Assembly: GCA_022791315.1 (NCBI GenBank)
Contig: JAAVYW010000045.1
Coordinates: forward strand, 1-64,000
Reading direction: 5' to 3'
Source: Oscillospiraceae bacterium
GTDB lineage: Bacteria; Bacillota; Clostridia; Oscillospirales; Ruminococcaceae
DNA: 64,000 nt
How positions within the stretch are numbered: position 1 is the stretch's first letter; every line of letters begins with the position of its first letter. Below are positions 23,520 through 31,529 of the stretch, piece after piece. The position numbers were made by a program, and so were the translations under genes. The notes under the pieces were generated by a model that was not told where the DNA came from, did not search any database, and was given only the letters and a program-made list of their open reading frames with translations.

Positions 23520-26500
23520 TTATTCCACATCGTAGAGCTTGGAGAGCTTCAGCAGATGGTTGTACTTCTCGGTAGCCACCTTCTCGGCGTTATCGAACAG
23601 CACATCCGCTCTGTCGGGATAGGCCCTTGTCAGCGCGGTGTAGCGGGTCTCGTTCTTGATGAAGTCCTTATAGCTGGCGGAAGGAGCCTTGCTGTCCAGC
23701 TGGAAGGGGTTCTGGCCCTCGGCAGTGCGGCGGGGGTCAAAGCGGAAGGTGTGCCAGTAACCGGCAGCCACCGCATTCTTGATTTCGGTCTGGGCATTCA
23801 CCAGGCCGCCCCGGATGCCGTGGTTAATACAGGGGGCATAGGCAATCACGATAGAGGGCCCATGATAGCTCTCCGCCTCGTGGAAGGCCTTGATGCACTG
23901 GTTGTAGTCAGCACCCATAGCCACCTGCGCCACATACACATAGCCGTAGCTCATGGCAATCTGGGCCAAATCCTTCTTCTTCACTTCCTTGCCCGCCGCA
24001 GCAAACTGGGCCACAGCGCCCACGGGAGTGGATTTGGAGGACTGTCCGCCGGTGTTGGAATACACCTCGGTGTCAAACACCAGGATATTCACATCCTCGC
24101 CGGAGGCAATGACATGGTCCAAACCGCCGAAGCCGATGTCATAGGCCCAGCCGTCACCGCCGAAAATCCACACAGACTTCTTGGTGAGGTAGTCCTTGTC
24201 CGCCAGGATTTCCTTGCTGTAGCTGCACTCGGGGTCAGCCTCCAGCGCGGCAATCAGCTTGGCAGCGGCAATGGCGTTGGCCTTGCCGTCGTTCACAGTG
24301 GCCAGGTATTCCTCACAGGCAGCCTTCTTGTCCGCCTTGGTGGTGGCGTCCTTCAGCTCTTCCACCTTGGCAATCACATGGCTGCGGATAGTGGCCTGGG
24401 CCAGGTACATCCCATAGCCATATTCGGCGTTGTCCTCAAACAGGGAGTTCGCCCATGCGGGGCCAAAGCCCTGCTTGTTCACGGTGTAGGGAGTGGAGGG
24501 AGCCGAGCCGCCCCAGATAGAGGAGCACCCGGTGGCGTTGGCGATATACATCCGGTCGCCAAACAGCTGGGTCACCAGCTTGGCATAGGGGGTCTCGCCG
24601 CAGCCTGCGCAGGCGCCGGAGAATTCCAGCAGGGGCTGCTTAAACTGGCTGCCCTTTACGGTTGTCTCCTTAAACTTCTCGATGACTTCCCTGTTCTCAG
24701 GCAGCGAGAAGCCGTAGGCAAAGGCGTTCTGCTTCTCCAGCTGGCTGTCCAGGCCCTGCATGGTGATGGCCTTGTTGCCCTTCTTGCCGGGGCACACGTT
24801 CACGCAGGAGCCGCAGCCTGTGCAGTCCAGCACAGAGACGGTCATGGCGAACTTATAGCCGGGCATACCGGTCATGTCGGTCATAACCATGCCCTCGGGG
24901 GCGTTGGCAGCCTGCTCGGCTGTGAGCGCCACCGGGCGGATAACCGCATGGGGGCACACATAGGAGCAGAAGTTGCACTGGATGCAGTTTTCCGGGTTCC
25001 ACGCGGGCACGTCCACGGCAATACCGCGCTTCTCATAGGCGGCAGAGCCCTGGGGGAAGGTGCCGTCCGCCATGCCCACAAAGGTGGAGACAGGCAGGTC
25101 GTCGCCCTTCTGCGCATTCACAGGGGTCTGAATCTTGTTGACAAAGTCCACCAGGTCGCTGCGGCTGCCGGTAGCTACGGGATACACAAAGTCGCCCTCG
25201 GCATTGGCCCAGTCGGCAGGCACGTCAACCTTGTTCAGGCTGCCCACGCCCCGCTCGATAGCGGCATGGTTCATGGCCACAATCTGCTCGCCCTTCTTGC
25301 CATAGGAGGCAGTGGCGGCGTCCTTCATATACTTCACAGCGTCGTCAACGGGAATCACGTTAGCCAGCTTGAAGAATGCAGACTGCAAAATGGTGTTGAT
25401 ACGGCCGCCCAGCCCGATTTCGCGGGCAATCTCCACACCGTCGATGGTGTAGAACTGGATGTCGTTCTGCGCAATATAGCGCTTCACGCAGCCCGGCAGC
25501 CTCTTGTTCAGCTCCTCAAAATCCCAGGGGCAGTTGAGCAGGAAGGTGCCGCCCTTGTTCAGGTCGGAGACCATGTCGTATTTGTCGATATAGGAGGGGT
25601 TGTGGCAGGCCACGAAATCCGCCTTGTTGATGAGGTAGGTGGACTTAATGGGCTGCTTGCCGAAACGCAGGTGGGAAACGGTGATACCGCCCGACTTCTT
25701 GGAGTCGTAGGAGAAATAGGCCTGCGCATAGAGGTCGGTGTGGTCGCCGATGATTTTGATGGAGTTCTTGTTGGCGCCCACGGTGCCGTCGGAACCCAAG
25801 CCCCAGAACTTGCAGGAGGTGGTGCCGGCAGGCGTGGTGTTGGGGATGTCCTTTATCTCCAAAGACAGCCCGGTCACATCGTCCACAATGCCGATGGTAA
25901 AGCGGGGCTTGCCGCAGGTCTTGGCGTTGTCATAGACAGCGGCCACCTGGGCAGGCGTGGTGTCCTTGGAGCCCAGGCCATAGCGGCCCGAGAGCACGGG
26001 AATCGCGTCAAATTTAGAGCCCTTCAGCGCGGCCACCACATCCAGGTACAGGGGCTCGCCCAGAGCGCCCGGCTCCTTGGTGCGGTCCAGGACCGAGATG
26101 GTCTTCACGCTGTCGGGGATAGCGGCAATCAGGTGCTTTGCCGAGAAGGGACGGTACAGCCGCACCTTCACCAGGCCCACCTTTGCGCCGCCCGCGTTCA
26201 GGTAGTCGATGGTCTCTTCAATGGTGTCGCACACAGAGCCCATAGCCACAATGACCTGCTCCGCGTCGGCGGCGCCGTAGTAGTTGAAGAGCTGGTAGTC
26301 GGTGCCCAGCTTCTCGTTCACCTTGCCCATATACTCCTCTGTGATGCCCACGATGTTCTCGTAGTAGGAGTTGGAGGCCTCACGGGCCTGGAAGAAGATG
26401 TCAGGGTTCTGAGCAGTACCGCGGAGGATAGGATGCTCCGGGTTGAGGCTGCGGCGGCGGAAAGCGTTCACAGCGTCCATGTCCACCATAGAGGCCAGCT

Positions 26501-27068
26501 CGTCGTAGTCCCACAGGGCAATCTTCTGGATTTCGTGGGAGGTACGGAAGCCGTCAAAGAAGTGCAGGAAGGGCACGCGCCCCTTAATGGTAGCCAGGTG
26601 GGCCACAGCGCCCAGGTCCATCACTTCCTGGGGGTTGGTGGAGGCCAGCATGGCAAAACCGGTCTGGCGGCAGGCATAGATGTCGGAGTGGTCGCCGAAG
26701 ATAGAGAGGGCATGGCTGGCCACAGCGCGGGCGGAGACGTCAATCACGCAGGGCAGCAGCTCGCCGGCGATTTTGTACATGTTGGGAATCATCAGCAGCA
26801 GGCCCTGGGAAGCGGTGAAAGTAGTGGTGAGAGCACCGGCAGACAGGGAACCGTGCACGGTACCAGCCGCGCCGGCCTCGGACTGCATCTCCACAACCTT
26901 GACCTTCTGCCCGAAGATATTTTTCCTGCCGTCGGCAGCCCACTTGTCAGACACCTCGGCCATGACGGAAGAAGGGGTGATAGGATAGATGGCAGCCACG
27001 TCGGTAAACGCATAGGAGACATGCGCCGCGGCATTGTTGCCGTCCATCGTTTTCATTTTTCTCGGCAT
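23520..27068 (-). CDS. nifJ: Pyruvate:ferredoxin (flavodoxin) oxidoreductase
   Basis: A 1182-residue single-chain PFOR of the usual length. Its order is the N-terminal pyrimidine-binding domain (DGNNAAAHVSYAFTDVAAIYPITPSS), domain II, the CoA-binding domain, a two-cluster ferredoxin domain (CIQCNFCSYVCP and CTGCGSCVNVCP, about residues 690-750), then the TPP domain (CAGCGETPY, GDGWAYDIGFGGLDH, DTEVYSNTGGQSSKS). It converts pyruvate and CoA to acetyl-CoA and CO2 and reduces ferredoxin, a central step of clostridial fermentation. ATG 27068 follows AAAAGGAGG. The codon choice is strongly biased and regular, as expected for a highly expressed gene. Confidence 0.97.
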   Translation of the reverse strand: MPRKMKTMDGNNAAAHVSYAFTDVAAIYPITPSSVMAEVSDKWAADGRKNIFGQKVKVVEMQSEAGAAGTVHGSLSAGALTTTFTASQGLLLMIPNMYKIAGELLPCVIDVSARAVASHALSIFGDHSDIYACRQTGFAMLASTNPQEVMDLGAVAHLATIKGRVPFLHFFDGFRTSHEIQKIALWDYDELASMVDMDAVNAFRRRSLNPEHPILRGTAQNPDIFFQAREASNSYYENIVGITEEYMGKVNEKLGTDYQLFNYYGAADAEQVIVAMGSVCDTIEETIDYLNAGGAKVGLVKVRLYRPFSAKHLIAAIPDSVKTISVLDRTKEPGALGEPLYLDVVAALKGSKFDAIPVLSGRYGLGSKDTTPAQVAAVYDNAKTCGKPRFTIGIVDDVTGLSLEIKDIPNTTPAGTTSCKFWGLGSDGTVGANKNSIKIIGDHTDLYAQAYFSYDSKKSGGITVSHLRFGKQPIKSTYLINKADFVACHNPSYIDKYDMVSDLNKGGTFLLNCPWDFEELNKRLPGCVKRYIAQNDIQFYTIDGVEIAREIGLGGRINTILQSAFFKLANVIPVDDAVKYMKDAATASYGKKGEQIVAMNHAAIERGVGSLNKVDVPADWANAEGDFVYPVATGSRSDLVDFVNKIQTPVNAQKGDDLPVSTFVGMADGTFPQGSAAYEKRGIAVDVPAWNPENCIQCNFCSYVCPHAVIRPVALTAEQAANAPEGMVMTDMTGMPGYKFAMTVSVLDCTGCGSCVNVCPGKKGNKAITMQGLDSQLEKQNAFAYGFSLPENREVIEKFKETTVKGSQFKQPLLEFSGACAGCGETPYAKLVTQLFGDRMYIANATGCSSIWGGSAPSTPYTVNKQGFGPAWANSLFEDNAEYGYGMYLAQATIRSHVIAKVEELKDATTKADKKAACEEYLATVNDGKANAIAAAKLIAALEADPECSYSKEILADKDYLTKKSVWIFGGDGWAYDIGFGGLDHVIASGEDVNILVFDTEVYSNTGGQSSKSTPVGAVAQFAAAGKEVKKKDLAQIAMSYGYVYVAQVAMGADYNQCIKAFHEAESYHGPSIVIAYAPCINHGIRGGLVNAQTEIKNAVAAGYWHTFRFDPRRTAEGQNPFQLDSKAPSASYKDFIKNETRYTALTRAYPDRADVLFDNAEKVATEKYNHLLKLSKLYDVE

Positions 27069-27104
27069 TTTTTTTCCTCCTTTTGGAATGGTGCGTAAAT
27101 TCTG

Positions 27105-27131
27105 CACACCCCGGCCTGGGGCCGGAGGTGT
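27105..27131 (-). promoter_or_regulatory. Hairpin in the PFOR mRNA leader
   Basis: ACACC-CCGGCC and GGCCGG-AGGTGT pair around a short loop within the roughly 70-base leader. It may stabilise the message. No T-tract follows, so it is not a terminator. Confidence 0.4.
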
Positions 27132-27143
27132 TCACCAACTGTC

Positions 27144-27172
27144 ATTTTAACATTTTTAGGAGAGGTTGTAAA
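27144..27172 (-). promoter_or_regulatory. Promoter of nifJ
   Basis: On the minus strand TTTACA (27167-27172), a 17-base spacer and TAAAAT (27144-27149). Confidence 0.75.
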
Positions 27173-27294
27173 TACATAAAGAGAGAAAACTCGCACAATT
27201 TCCGGGATTTCCCTTTGTCAAAAAGGCTGTTTCCCCAAGAGTTTACCCCAAAGCAGGGCTTTCACTCCTTTTTCCCCTGCGCCTTTGTCCCATC

Positions 27295-27807
27295 CTATAA
27301 AACCAAGTCCACCCGGTACTCCCCATCGATGAGGAGGTATTCGCAGCCGTATTTCCGGCACATCTCCAGGTTGTGCCGGTGCCCCTGCACCAGCGCCTCC
27401 TCCGAGAGCCCGTCGTCCTCCCCCCGCTGCTCTATCACGCCGGCATAGCCCCGGATGTCCCCAAAGCGGCTGCGGATGTACGCCTCTGTCATAATGAGGC
27501 ACACATAGCGGATTTCCCGCCGGTACTCCTCGTCAAAGTCCTTTTCCCAGTCAAAGGGGATGTAAACCCCCTCCACAATCAGGTTCTGCCCGTTCTCAAT
27601 GGCGGTCTTCACCGTCTCCCGCACAATGGGCCACAGGTACTGGGTCAGTGCCTCGTCCCCCTCCGGCGTCAGCTCTGTCTGCCCGCTGCGGATGAGCCCC
27701 ATCTTGATTAAGTCAATGGAGAGATAGGGGTAGTGATACCGCTCCAGCAGCCTCTGTGCCAGCGCCGTCTTTCCCGTGTGCGTCTCCCCTGCAATCAGTA
27801 AAACCAT
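27295..27807 (-). CDS. Small P-loop kinase-like protein
   Basis: A 170-residue P-loop protein with Walker A GETHTGKTALAQRLLE at the N-terminus, followed by YLSIDLIKMGLIRSG and NLIVEGVYIPFDWEKDF. The layout resembles chloramphenicol-phosphotransferase-like or adenylylsulfate-kinase-like folds, but the substrate cannot be named. It is a single gene upstream of, and unconnected to, nifJ. It is the fourth small P-loop kinase in the window. Confidence 0.65.
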   Translation of the reverse strand: MVLLIAGETHTGKTALAQRLLERYHYPYLSIDLIKMGLIRSGQTELTPEGDEALTQYLWPIVRETVKTAIENGQNLIVEGVYIPFDWEKDFDEEYRREIRYVCLIMTEAYIRSRFGDIRGYAGVIEQRGEDDGLSEEALVQGHRHNLEMCRKYGCEYLLIDGEYRVDLVL

Positions 27808-27873
27808 GCTGCCATCCTCCTTTTCCCCATCTTATCACAGCGCCGCCCCCCTGTCAAACGCCCGCCCCCCTGT

Positions 27874-27902
27874 TTGACATTTCCCCCAAAATAGGCTAAA
27901 AT
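27874..27902 (+). promoter_or_regulatory. Promoter of the CNNM/CBS gene cluster
   Basis: Perfect TTGACA (27874-27879), a 17-base spacer and TAAAAT (27897-27902), about 50 bases before the ATG. Confidence 0.85.
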
Positions 27903-27952
27903 GGAGAAAAATAAGGCAGGGCCCGCCCTGCAGAAAAGAGGAGTTTGTTGTT

Positions 27953-29284
27953 ATGGAAGACCCCGGAGGAGGACAATCGTGGATTGTCCCGCTCATAGCC
28001 CTGTTTGTGCTGGGCTTTTTGATTTCGCTGTGTGAGTATGCCTTCTCCCTGTCCTCCCAGGGCAAGCTGAAAAAGCAGGCCGAGGAGGGAAACAAAAAGG
28101 CAGAGCGCGTCCTGCGCCTGCTGCGCCCCTCGGTGCACCTGAACATGTCGCTGCAAACCTGGGGGATGCTCTGCTGGCTCTTTGCCGGCGCCTTCACCCT
28201 GTGGGGGTTCCAGGGGCGGCTGGCAAAGGTGTTCCCCCCGGAGTTTGCCGCCGCTTCCCTGCTGTCGGGCGTCATTCTCCTGGTGGCCCTGGCCTTCCTC
28301 CTGCTGGCGCTGGTGCGCCTCACCCCCAAGCGCATCGCCGCCCGGGAGCCGGAAAAGCTGGCTATGGCCCTGGCCCCGGCGGCCGGGGTGCTGTGCGGGC
28401 TGGCTACGCCCCTGCGGCTGCTGCTCTCGGGGGTCTCGTCCCTGCTGGCCCGCCTCTTCGGCTTCACCGCCCGCGACCCCAATGCCGGCGTCACGGAGGA
28501 GGAAATCCTCTTAATGGTAGATGCCGGCCAGGAAAAGGGCGTGCTGGAGGAGAGCCAAAAGGAGATGATTAGCAACATCTTCGAGTTTGAGGACCTCACC
28601 GCCGGCGACATCATGACCCACCGCACCGACATCCTGGGCATCGAGGTGGGCGCCTCCCTGCAAGAGGCGGTGCGCATCGCCCTGCTGGAGGGCTATTCCC
28701 GTATCCCGGTCTATGAGGAGAACATCGACAGCATCATCGGCATCCTCTACAGCAAGGACCTGCTGCGCCTGGTGGGGCGGGAGAGCAAGGGGGATTTCCG
28801 CATCCGCTCCTATATGCGCCCCGCCCTCTATGTGCCCGAGTCCAACCGCTGCAGCGAGCTGTTCAAGACCTTCACCACCACCAAGACCCAGATGGCCGTG
28901 GTGGTGGACGAATACGGCGGCACCTCCGGCCTGGTGACAATGGAGGACCTCTTGGAGGAAATCGTGGGCAATATCCAGGACGAATACGACAACGACGAGG
29001 TGGAGATTGTCCCCATCGGCGAAAACACCTACGTCATCGACGGCCTCACCGGCCTGGACGACGTGGGCGACCTGCTCCACCTCTCCTTTGAGGAGGAGGA
29101 CGAGTCCGAGTCCGATACCCTGGGGGGCTTTATCATCAACCGCATCGGCCGCATCCCCTCCCGGGGCGACCGGGTGGTCATCACCCACCAGGGCTTCCGC
29201 TTCACCGTCCTCTCGGTGAAAGACCGCCGCATCCTCAAGGTGCGGGCCGAAAAGCTCCCGGAGGGTTCCCTCTCCCAGGCTTAA
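27953..29284 (+). CDS. CNNM/CorC (HlyC) family membrane protein with CBS pair
   Basis: A 443-residue protein. The N-terminal CNNM transmembrane domain (about residues 8-180) starts with VPLIALFVLGFLISLCEYAFS. A CBS pair follows (about 205-325: EDLTAGDIMTHRTDI...GYSRIPVYEENIDSIIGILYSKDLL and MAVVVDEYGGTSGLVTMEDLLEEIVG), then a C-terminal CorC_HlyC domain (about 345-430, YVIDGLTGLDDV...GGFIINRIGRIP). The family is linked to Mg2+ or Co2+ export or homeostasis, with adenine nucleotides bound at the CBS pair. The older name 'hemolysin' is misleading. RlmA and an unknown gene follow on the same strand and probably share the transcript. Confidence 0.9.
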   Translation: MEDPGGGQSWIVPLIALFVLGFLISLCEYAFSLSSQGKLKKQAEEGNKKAERVLRLLRPSVHLNMSLQTWGMLCWLFAGAFTLWGFQGRLAKVFPPEFAAASLLSGVILLVALAFLLLALVRLTPKRIAAREPEKLAMALAPAAGVLCGLATPLRLLLSGVSSLLARLFGFTARDPNAGVTEEEILLMVDAGQEKGVLEESQKEMISNIFEFEDLTAGDIMTHRTDILGIEVGASLQEAVRIALLEGYSRIPVYEENIDSIIGILYSKDLLRLVGRESKGDFRIRSYMRPALYVPESNRCSELFKTFTTTKTQMAVVVDEYGGTSGLVTMEDLLEEIVGNIQDEYDNDEVEIVPIGENTYVIDGLTGLDDVGDLLHLSFEEEDESESDTLGGFIINRIGRIPSRGDRVVITHQGFRFTVLSVKDRRILKVRAEKLPEGSLSQA

Positions 29285-29324
29285 AATTCCATTTTACAGT
29301 CAGAAACAGAAAGGGGTGTGCGGC

Positions 29325-30173
29325 ATGGAAAAGGAGCACGCCTCTTTTTTGTGTCCCATCTGCCGGAATGCCCTGGCGCGGATTCCCGAGGGCAAGGGCG
29401 TCTGGCGCTGTCCCAAAGGCCACAGCTTCGATGTGGCCGGCTCCGGCTATGTCAATCTCCTCCCCTCCGGCCGGGGGAGCGCCCATCTCCCCGGCGACAA
29501 CCCGGAAATGATGCGGGCCCGCCGGGATTTCCTTGCCCTTGGCCACTACCGGCCCCTGCTGGAGCTGCTGGCCCAGGCCGTTTCCGCCCGCTGCCCCCGC
29601 AGCCCCGTCCTCCTCGACGCAGGCTGCGGCGAGGGCTACTATACCTCCGGCGTCGCCTCCGCCCTGCGGGACCAAGGCCAAAGCCCCACCGTCTACGGCT
29701 TCGATTTGTCCAAGACCGGCGTCCGGTACGCCGCCAAGCGGGACAAATCCCTGTATTGCGCAGTGGCAAGCGTCTACGACCTTCCCCTGCCGGCAGAAAC
29801 GGTGGACGGGGTTCTCAGCCTCTTTGCCCCGGTGGCGGATCAAGAGTTCCTCCGCGTGCTGCGCCCAGGCGGCTGGCTTTTTGTGGCAGCCCCTTCTCCC
29901 AAGCACCTCTTCGGCCTCAAGCAGGCCCTCTACGACAGGCCCTACGAAAATGCCGTCAAGCGCCGCGAATACGACGGCCTCCTCCTCCAAGAAACCTTGG
30001 AAATAAACTACACCGTCACCCTCCAATCCAACAAGGCCATTTTAGACTTGTTCTGGATGACCCCCTATGTCTACAACAGCTACCAGGGCGCCCAGCATCG
30101 CCTGGAGCGCCTGGAACAGCTGGAGACTCCCCTGGGCTTCCTGGTCTATTGTTACCAAAAAAGGAAGGGATAA
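29325..30173 (+). CDS. rlmA: 23S rRNA (guanine-N1) methyltransferase RlmA-like
   Basis: A 282-residue enzyme with an N-terminal zinc ribbon (CPIC ... CPKGHSFD), the RlmA hallmark sequence SGYVNLLP, and a class I methyltransferase domain (LLDAGCGEGYYTSG, GFDLSKTGVRYAAKRD, FAPVADQEFLRVLRPGG). It methylates G745 or G748 in helix 35 of 23S rRNA using SAM; the G748 type gives low-level tylosin resistance in some species. ATG 29325 fits the ribosome site GGGGT better than the GTG at 29316. It is located 40 bases after the CNNM gene. Confidence 0.85.
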   Translation: MEKEHASFLCPICRNALARIPEGKGVWRCPKGHSFDVAGSGYVNLLPSGRGSAHLPGDNPEMMRARRDFLALGHYRPLLELLAQAVSARCPRSPVLLDAGCGEGYYTSGVASALRDQGQSPTVYGFDLSKTGVRYAAKRDKSLYCAVASVYDLPLPAETVDGVLSLFAPVADQEFLRVLRPGGWLFVAAPSPKHLFGLKQALYDRPYENAVKRREYDGLLLQETLEINYTVTLQSNKAILDLFWMTPYVYNSYQGAQHRLERLEQLETPLGFLVYCYQKRKG

Positions 30174-30178
30174 CGCTC

Positions 30179-30745
30179 ATGCTCTATCATGCCTCCCCCC
30201 GCTCCGGCCTGAAAACCCTTCTCCCCCATGCCTCCACCCACGGCACGCCCTATGTCTACGCCCTGGAAAATCCGGTGACTGCCCTTCTCTTCGGTACAAA
30301 GCAGGATGATTTTGACTTTGACATCTCCACCGACGCGGCAGGCATTCCCACCCTTTGCGAGTGCTATCCCGGCGCTTTGGAGACAGTGTATCAGGGCAAG
30401 TCCTGCTCTCTCTACCAGGCGCCCGAAGCGGGCTTTCTCCGCAGCCAAACCGGCTGGGCCGATGAGCTGGTCTCCCCCCGTCCCGTGCCCGTCCTCTCCG
30501 AAACCCCCATCCCAGACCTCTATGCCCGCCTCCTGTCCGCGGAAGCCTCCGGAGCCCTTATCCTCCGCCGTTACCAGCACACTCCCACCTACCGCCGTAT
30601 GGTCGCCGCCCACATCATCGACCGTCTTCTCCGCTTTCGCGTCGACCTGGAGCGCTGCCTCGACCAAGATCCCCGCTTTTCCACCCACTACCGTGCCCTC
30701 ATCCTCGCCCTCCGCAGCGCCGCCGACGGCCACCTCCTCCCCTAA
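30179..30745 (+). CDS. Uncharacterised protein starting MLYHASP
   Basis: A 188-residue soluble protein. It starts LYHASPRSGLKTLLPHAS and continues YVYALENPVTALLF, which resembles the N-terminal strand-loop of ADP-ribosyl-transferase-like and RNA 2'-phosphotransferase-like folds (YHxS...G...L.P). No catalytic triad can be assigned with confidence. The C-terminal third is helical and Arg-rich (RRYQHTPTYRRMVAAHIIDRLL). The ATG follows GGAAGGG, five bases after the RlmA stop, so it is translationally linked. A terminator follows. Function is unknown. Confidence 0.7.
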   Translation: MLYHASPRSGLKTLLPHASTHGTPYVYALENPVTALLFGTKQDDFDFDISTDAAGIPTLCECYPGALETVYQGKSCSLYQAPEAGFLRSQTGWADELVSPRPVPVLSETPIPDLYARLLSAEASGALILRRYQHTPTYRRMVAAHIIDRLLRFRVDLERCLDQDPRFSTHYRALILALRSAADGHLLP

Positions 30746-30753
30746 GCCGCAAC

Positions 30754-30787
30754 AAAAGCGCCCTGTGTTTTGCACAGGGCGCTTTTT
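30754..30787 (+). terminator. Terminator of the CNNM-rlmA cluster
   Basis: A 14-bp stem (AAAAGCGCCCTGTG, 30754-30767, with 30773-30786) has a 5-base loop and ends in TTTTT. Confidence 0.9.
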
Positions 30788-30813
30788 GGTGAGGGGATGG
30801 GAATTGAACCCAA
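30787..30813 (-). other. tRNA 3'-end-like remnant (possible attachment-site scar)
   Basis: On the minus strand the bases read as a T-arm with loop TTCAATT between GGG and CCC, then ATCCCCTCACCA, like the 3' end of a tRNA including CCA. The 5' half needed to pair with this acceptor strand is absent within 100 bases upstream, so it is not a full tRNA. Integrating elements often leave such 3' tRNA fragments at their ends. It touches the 3' side of the preceding terminator. Confidence 0.4.
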
Positions 30814-30843
30814 TCTATGGGGTGTCTCTATGATTAAACTCTC

Positions 30844-31071
30844 TCAGCCGGGTAGCTCCGGGTCTTTCCGGCGCCGATGTATCAGGCCGCTCCCCCCAGA
30901 TACACCCTCGCCCACCATCATACATCTGTTTTTCATACCACAACCACTCCTTCCCCAACCACAGCCGTTCCCCTGGATATAGCATACCACAAGGCCAACC
31001 GCTGCAAGAACGAGAGACGGCACGTTCACTGGGCACCAAAAAGCCAGGACCGAAACCAAGAAAGCAATCAT
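30844..31071 (-). CDS. Possible small membrane protein
   Basis: A 75-codon frame with a hydrophobic start (MIAFLVSVLAFWCPVNV and LVLAAVGLVVCYIQ, two potential helices) and a basic tail. No family is recognised and the ribosome site (AGAGAAGATG) is weak. It lies between the tRNA remnant and the next minus-strand gene. It may be a short membrane protein or a chance frame. Confidence 0.25.
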   Translation of the reverse strand: MIAFLVSVLAFWCPVNVPSLVLAAVGLVVCYIQGNGCGWGRSGCGMKNRCMMVGEGVSGGSGLIHRRRKDPELPG

Positions 31072-31166
31072 CACATCTTCTCTCAGAATACCACTTTCCC
31101 ACTCTCCTGTAAAGTAGCAATCCCCTTTTTTCGCCTTTTTCCGGAAAGGGGCAATCCTGGGGCCCC

Positions 31167-31517
31167 TCACACCCCATAGTGCATCATCCACTTCCCGCCC
31201 TGCATTGCCTCCTCAATCCGCCGAAGCAGCGGGGGCAAATCCGACCGTTCCCCAAACAGCGGGTCGCCCTTCACCACGTCGTAGAGTATTCCCAGGGACT
31301 CCGGGGGAATCAGGGTAATCCCCCAGCGGGCCAGCCCGGTCTCCGGCCTGTCCAGCGTGCCAAAATACACCTTCATCCCGGCAAGCCCCTCCCACCAGTC
31401 GTCAATGTAGTCGTCGTCCACTGCCACACACCCGTATTTCTCCGGCAAATACTCCTCGTCATAGGGATACTGCGGGTCAAACTGTTGGATAATCCCAAAC
31501 TCCTGCACGCAGGGCAT
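31167..31517 (-). CDS. Hypothetical acidic protein
   Basis: A 116-residue soluble acidic protein (FDPQYPYDEEYLPEKYGCVAVDDDYIDDWWEGL...). It is not recognised. The acidic, Trp/Tyr-rich composition recalls immunity-type or SMI1/KNR4-like proteins, but that is only a resemblance. ATG 31517 has a strong GGGAGGTGG site. It follows the dehydratase-like gene by 12 bases and may share its transcript. Confidence 0.6.
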   Translation of the reverse strand: MPCVQEFGIIQQFDPQYPYDEEYLPEKYGCVAVDDDYIDDWWEGLAGMKVYFGTLDRPETGLARWGITLIPPESLGILYDVVKGDPLFGERSDLPPLLRRIEEAMQGGKWMMHYGV

Positions 31518-31529
31518 CCTGCCACCTCC

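Noticed and set aside
23556..27098. A 1180-codon open frame on the + strand opposite nifJ
   Set aside because: It is the antisense shadow of the strongly biased, high-GC PFOR gene. It has no ribosome site or known domain and is rich in Gly, His and Val as expected of a complement frame.
30787..30890. Complete tRNA gene on the minus strand near 30.8 kb
   Set aside because: The T-arm and 3' acceptor strand are present, but no 5' acceptor strand, D-arm or anticodon stem can be paired.
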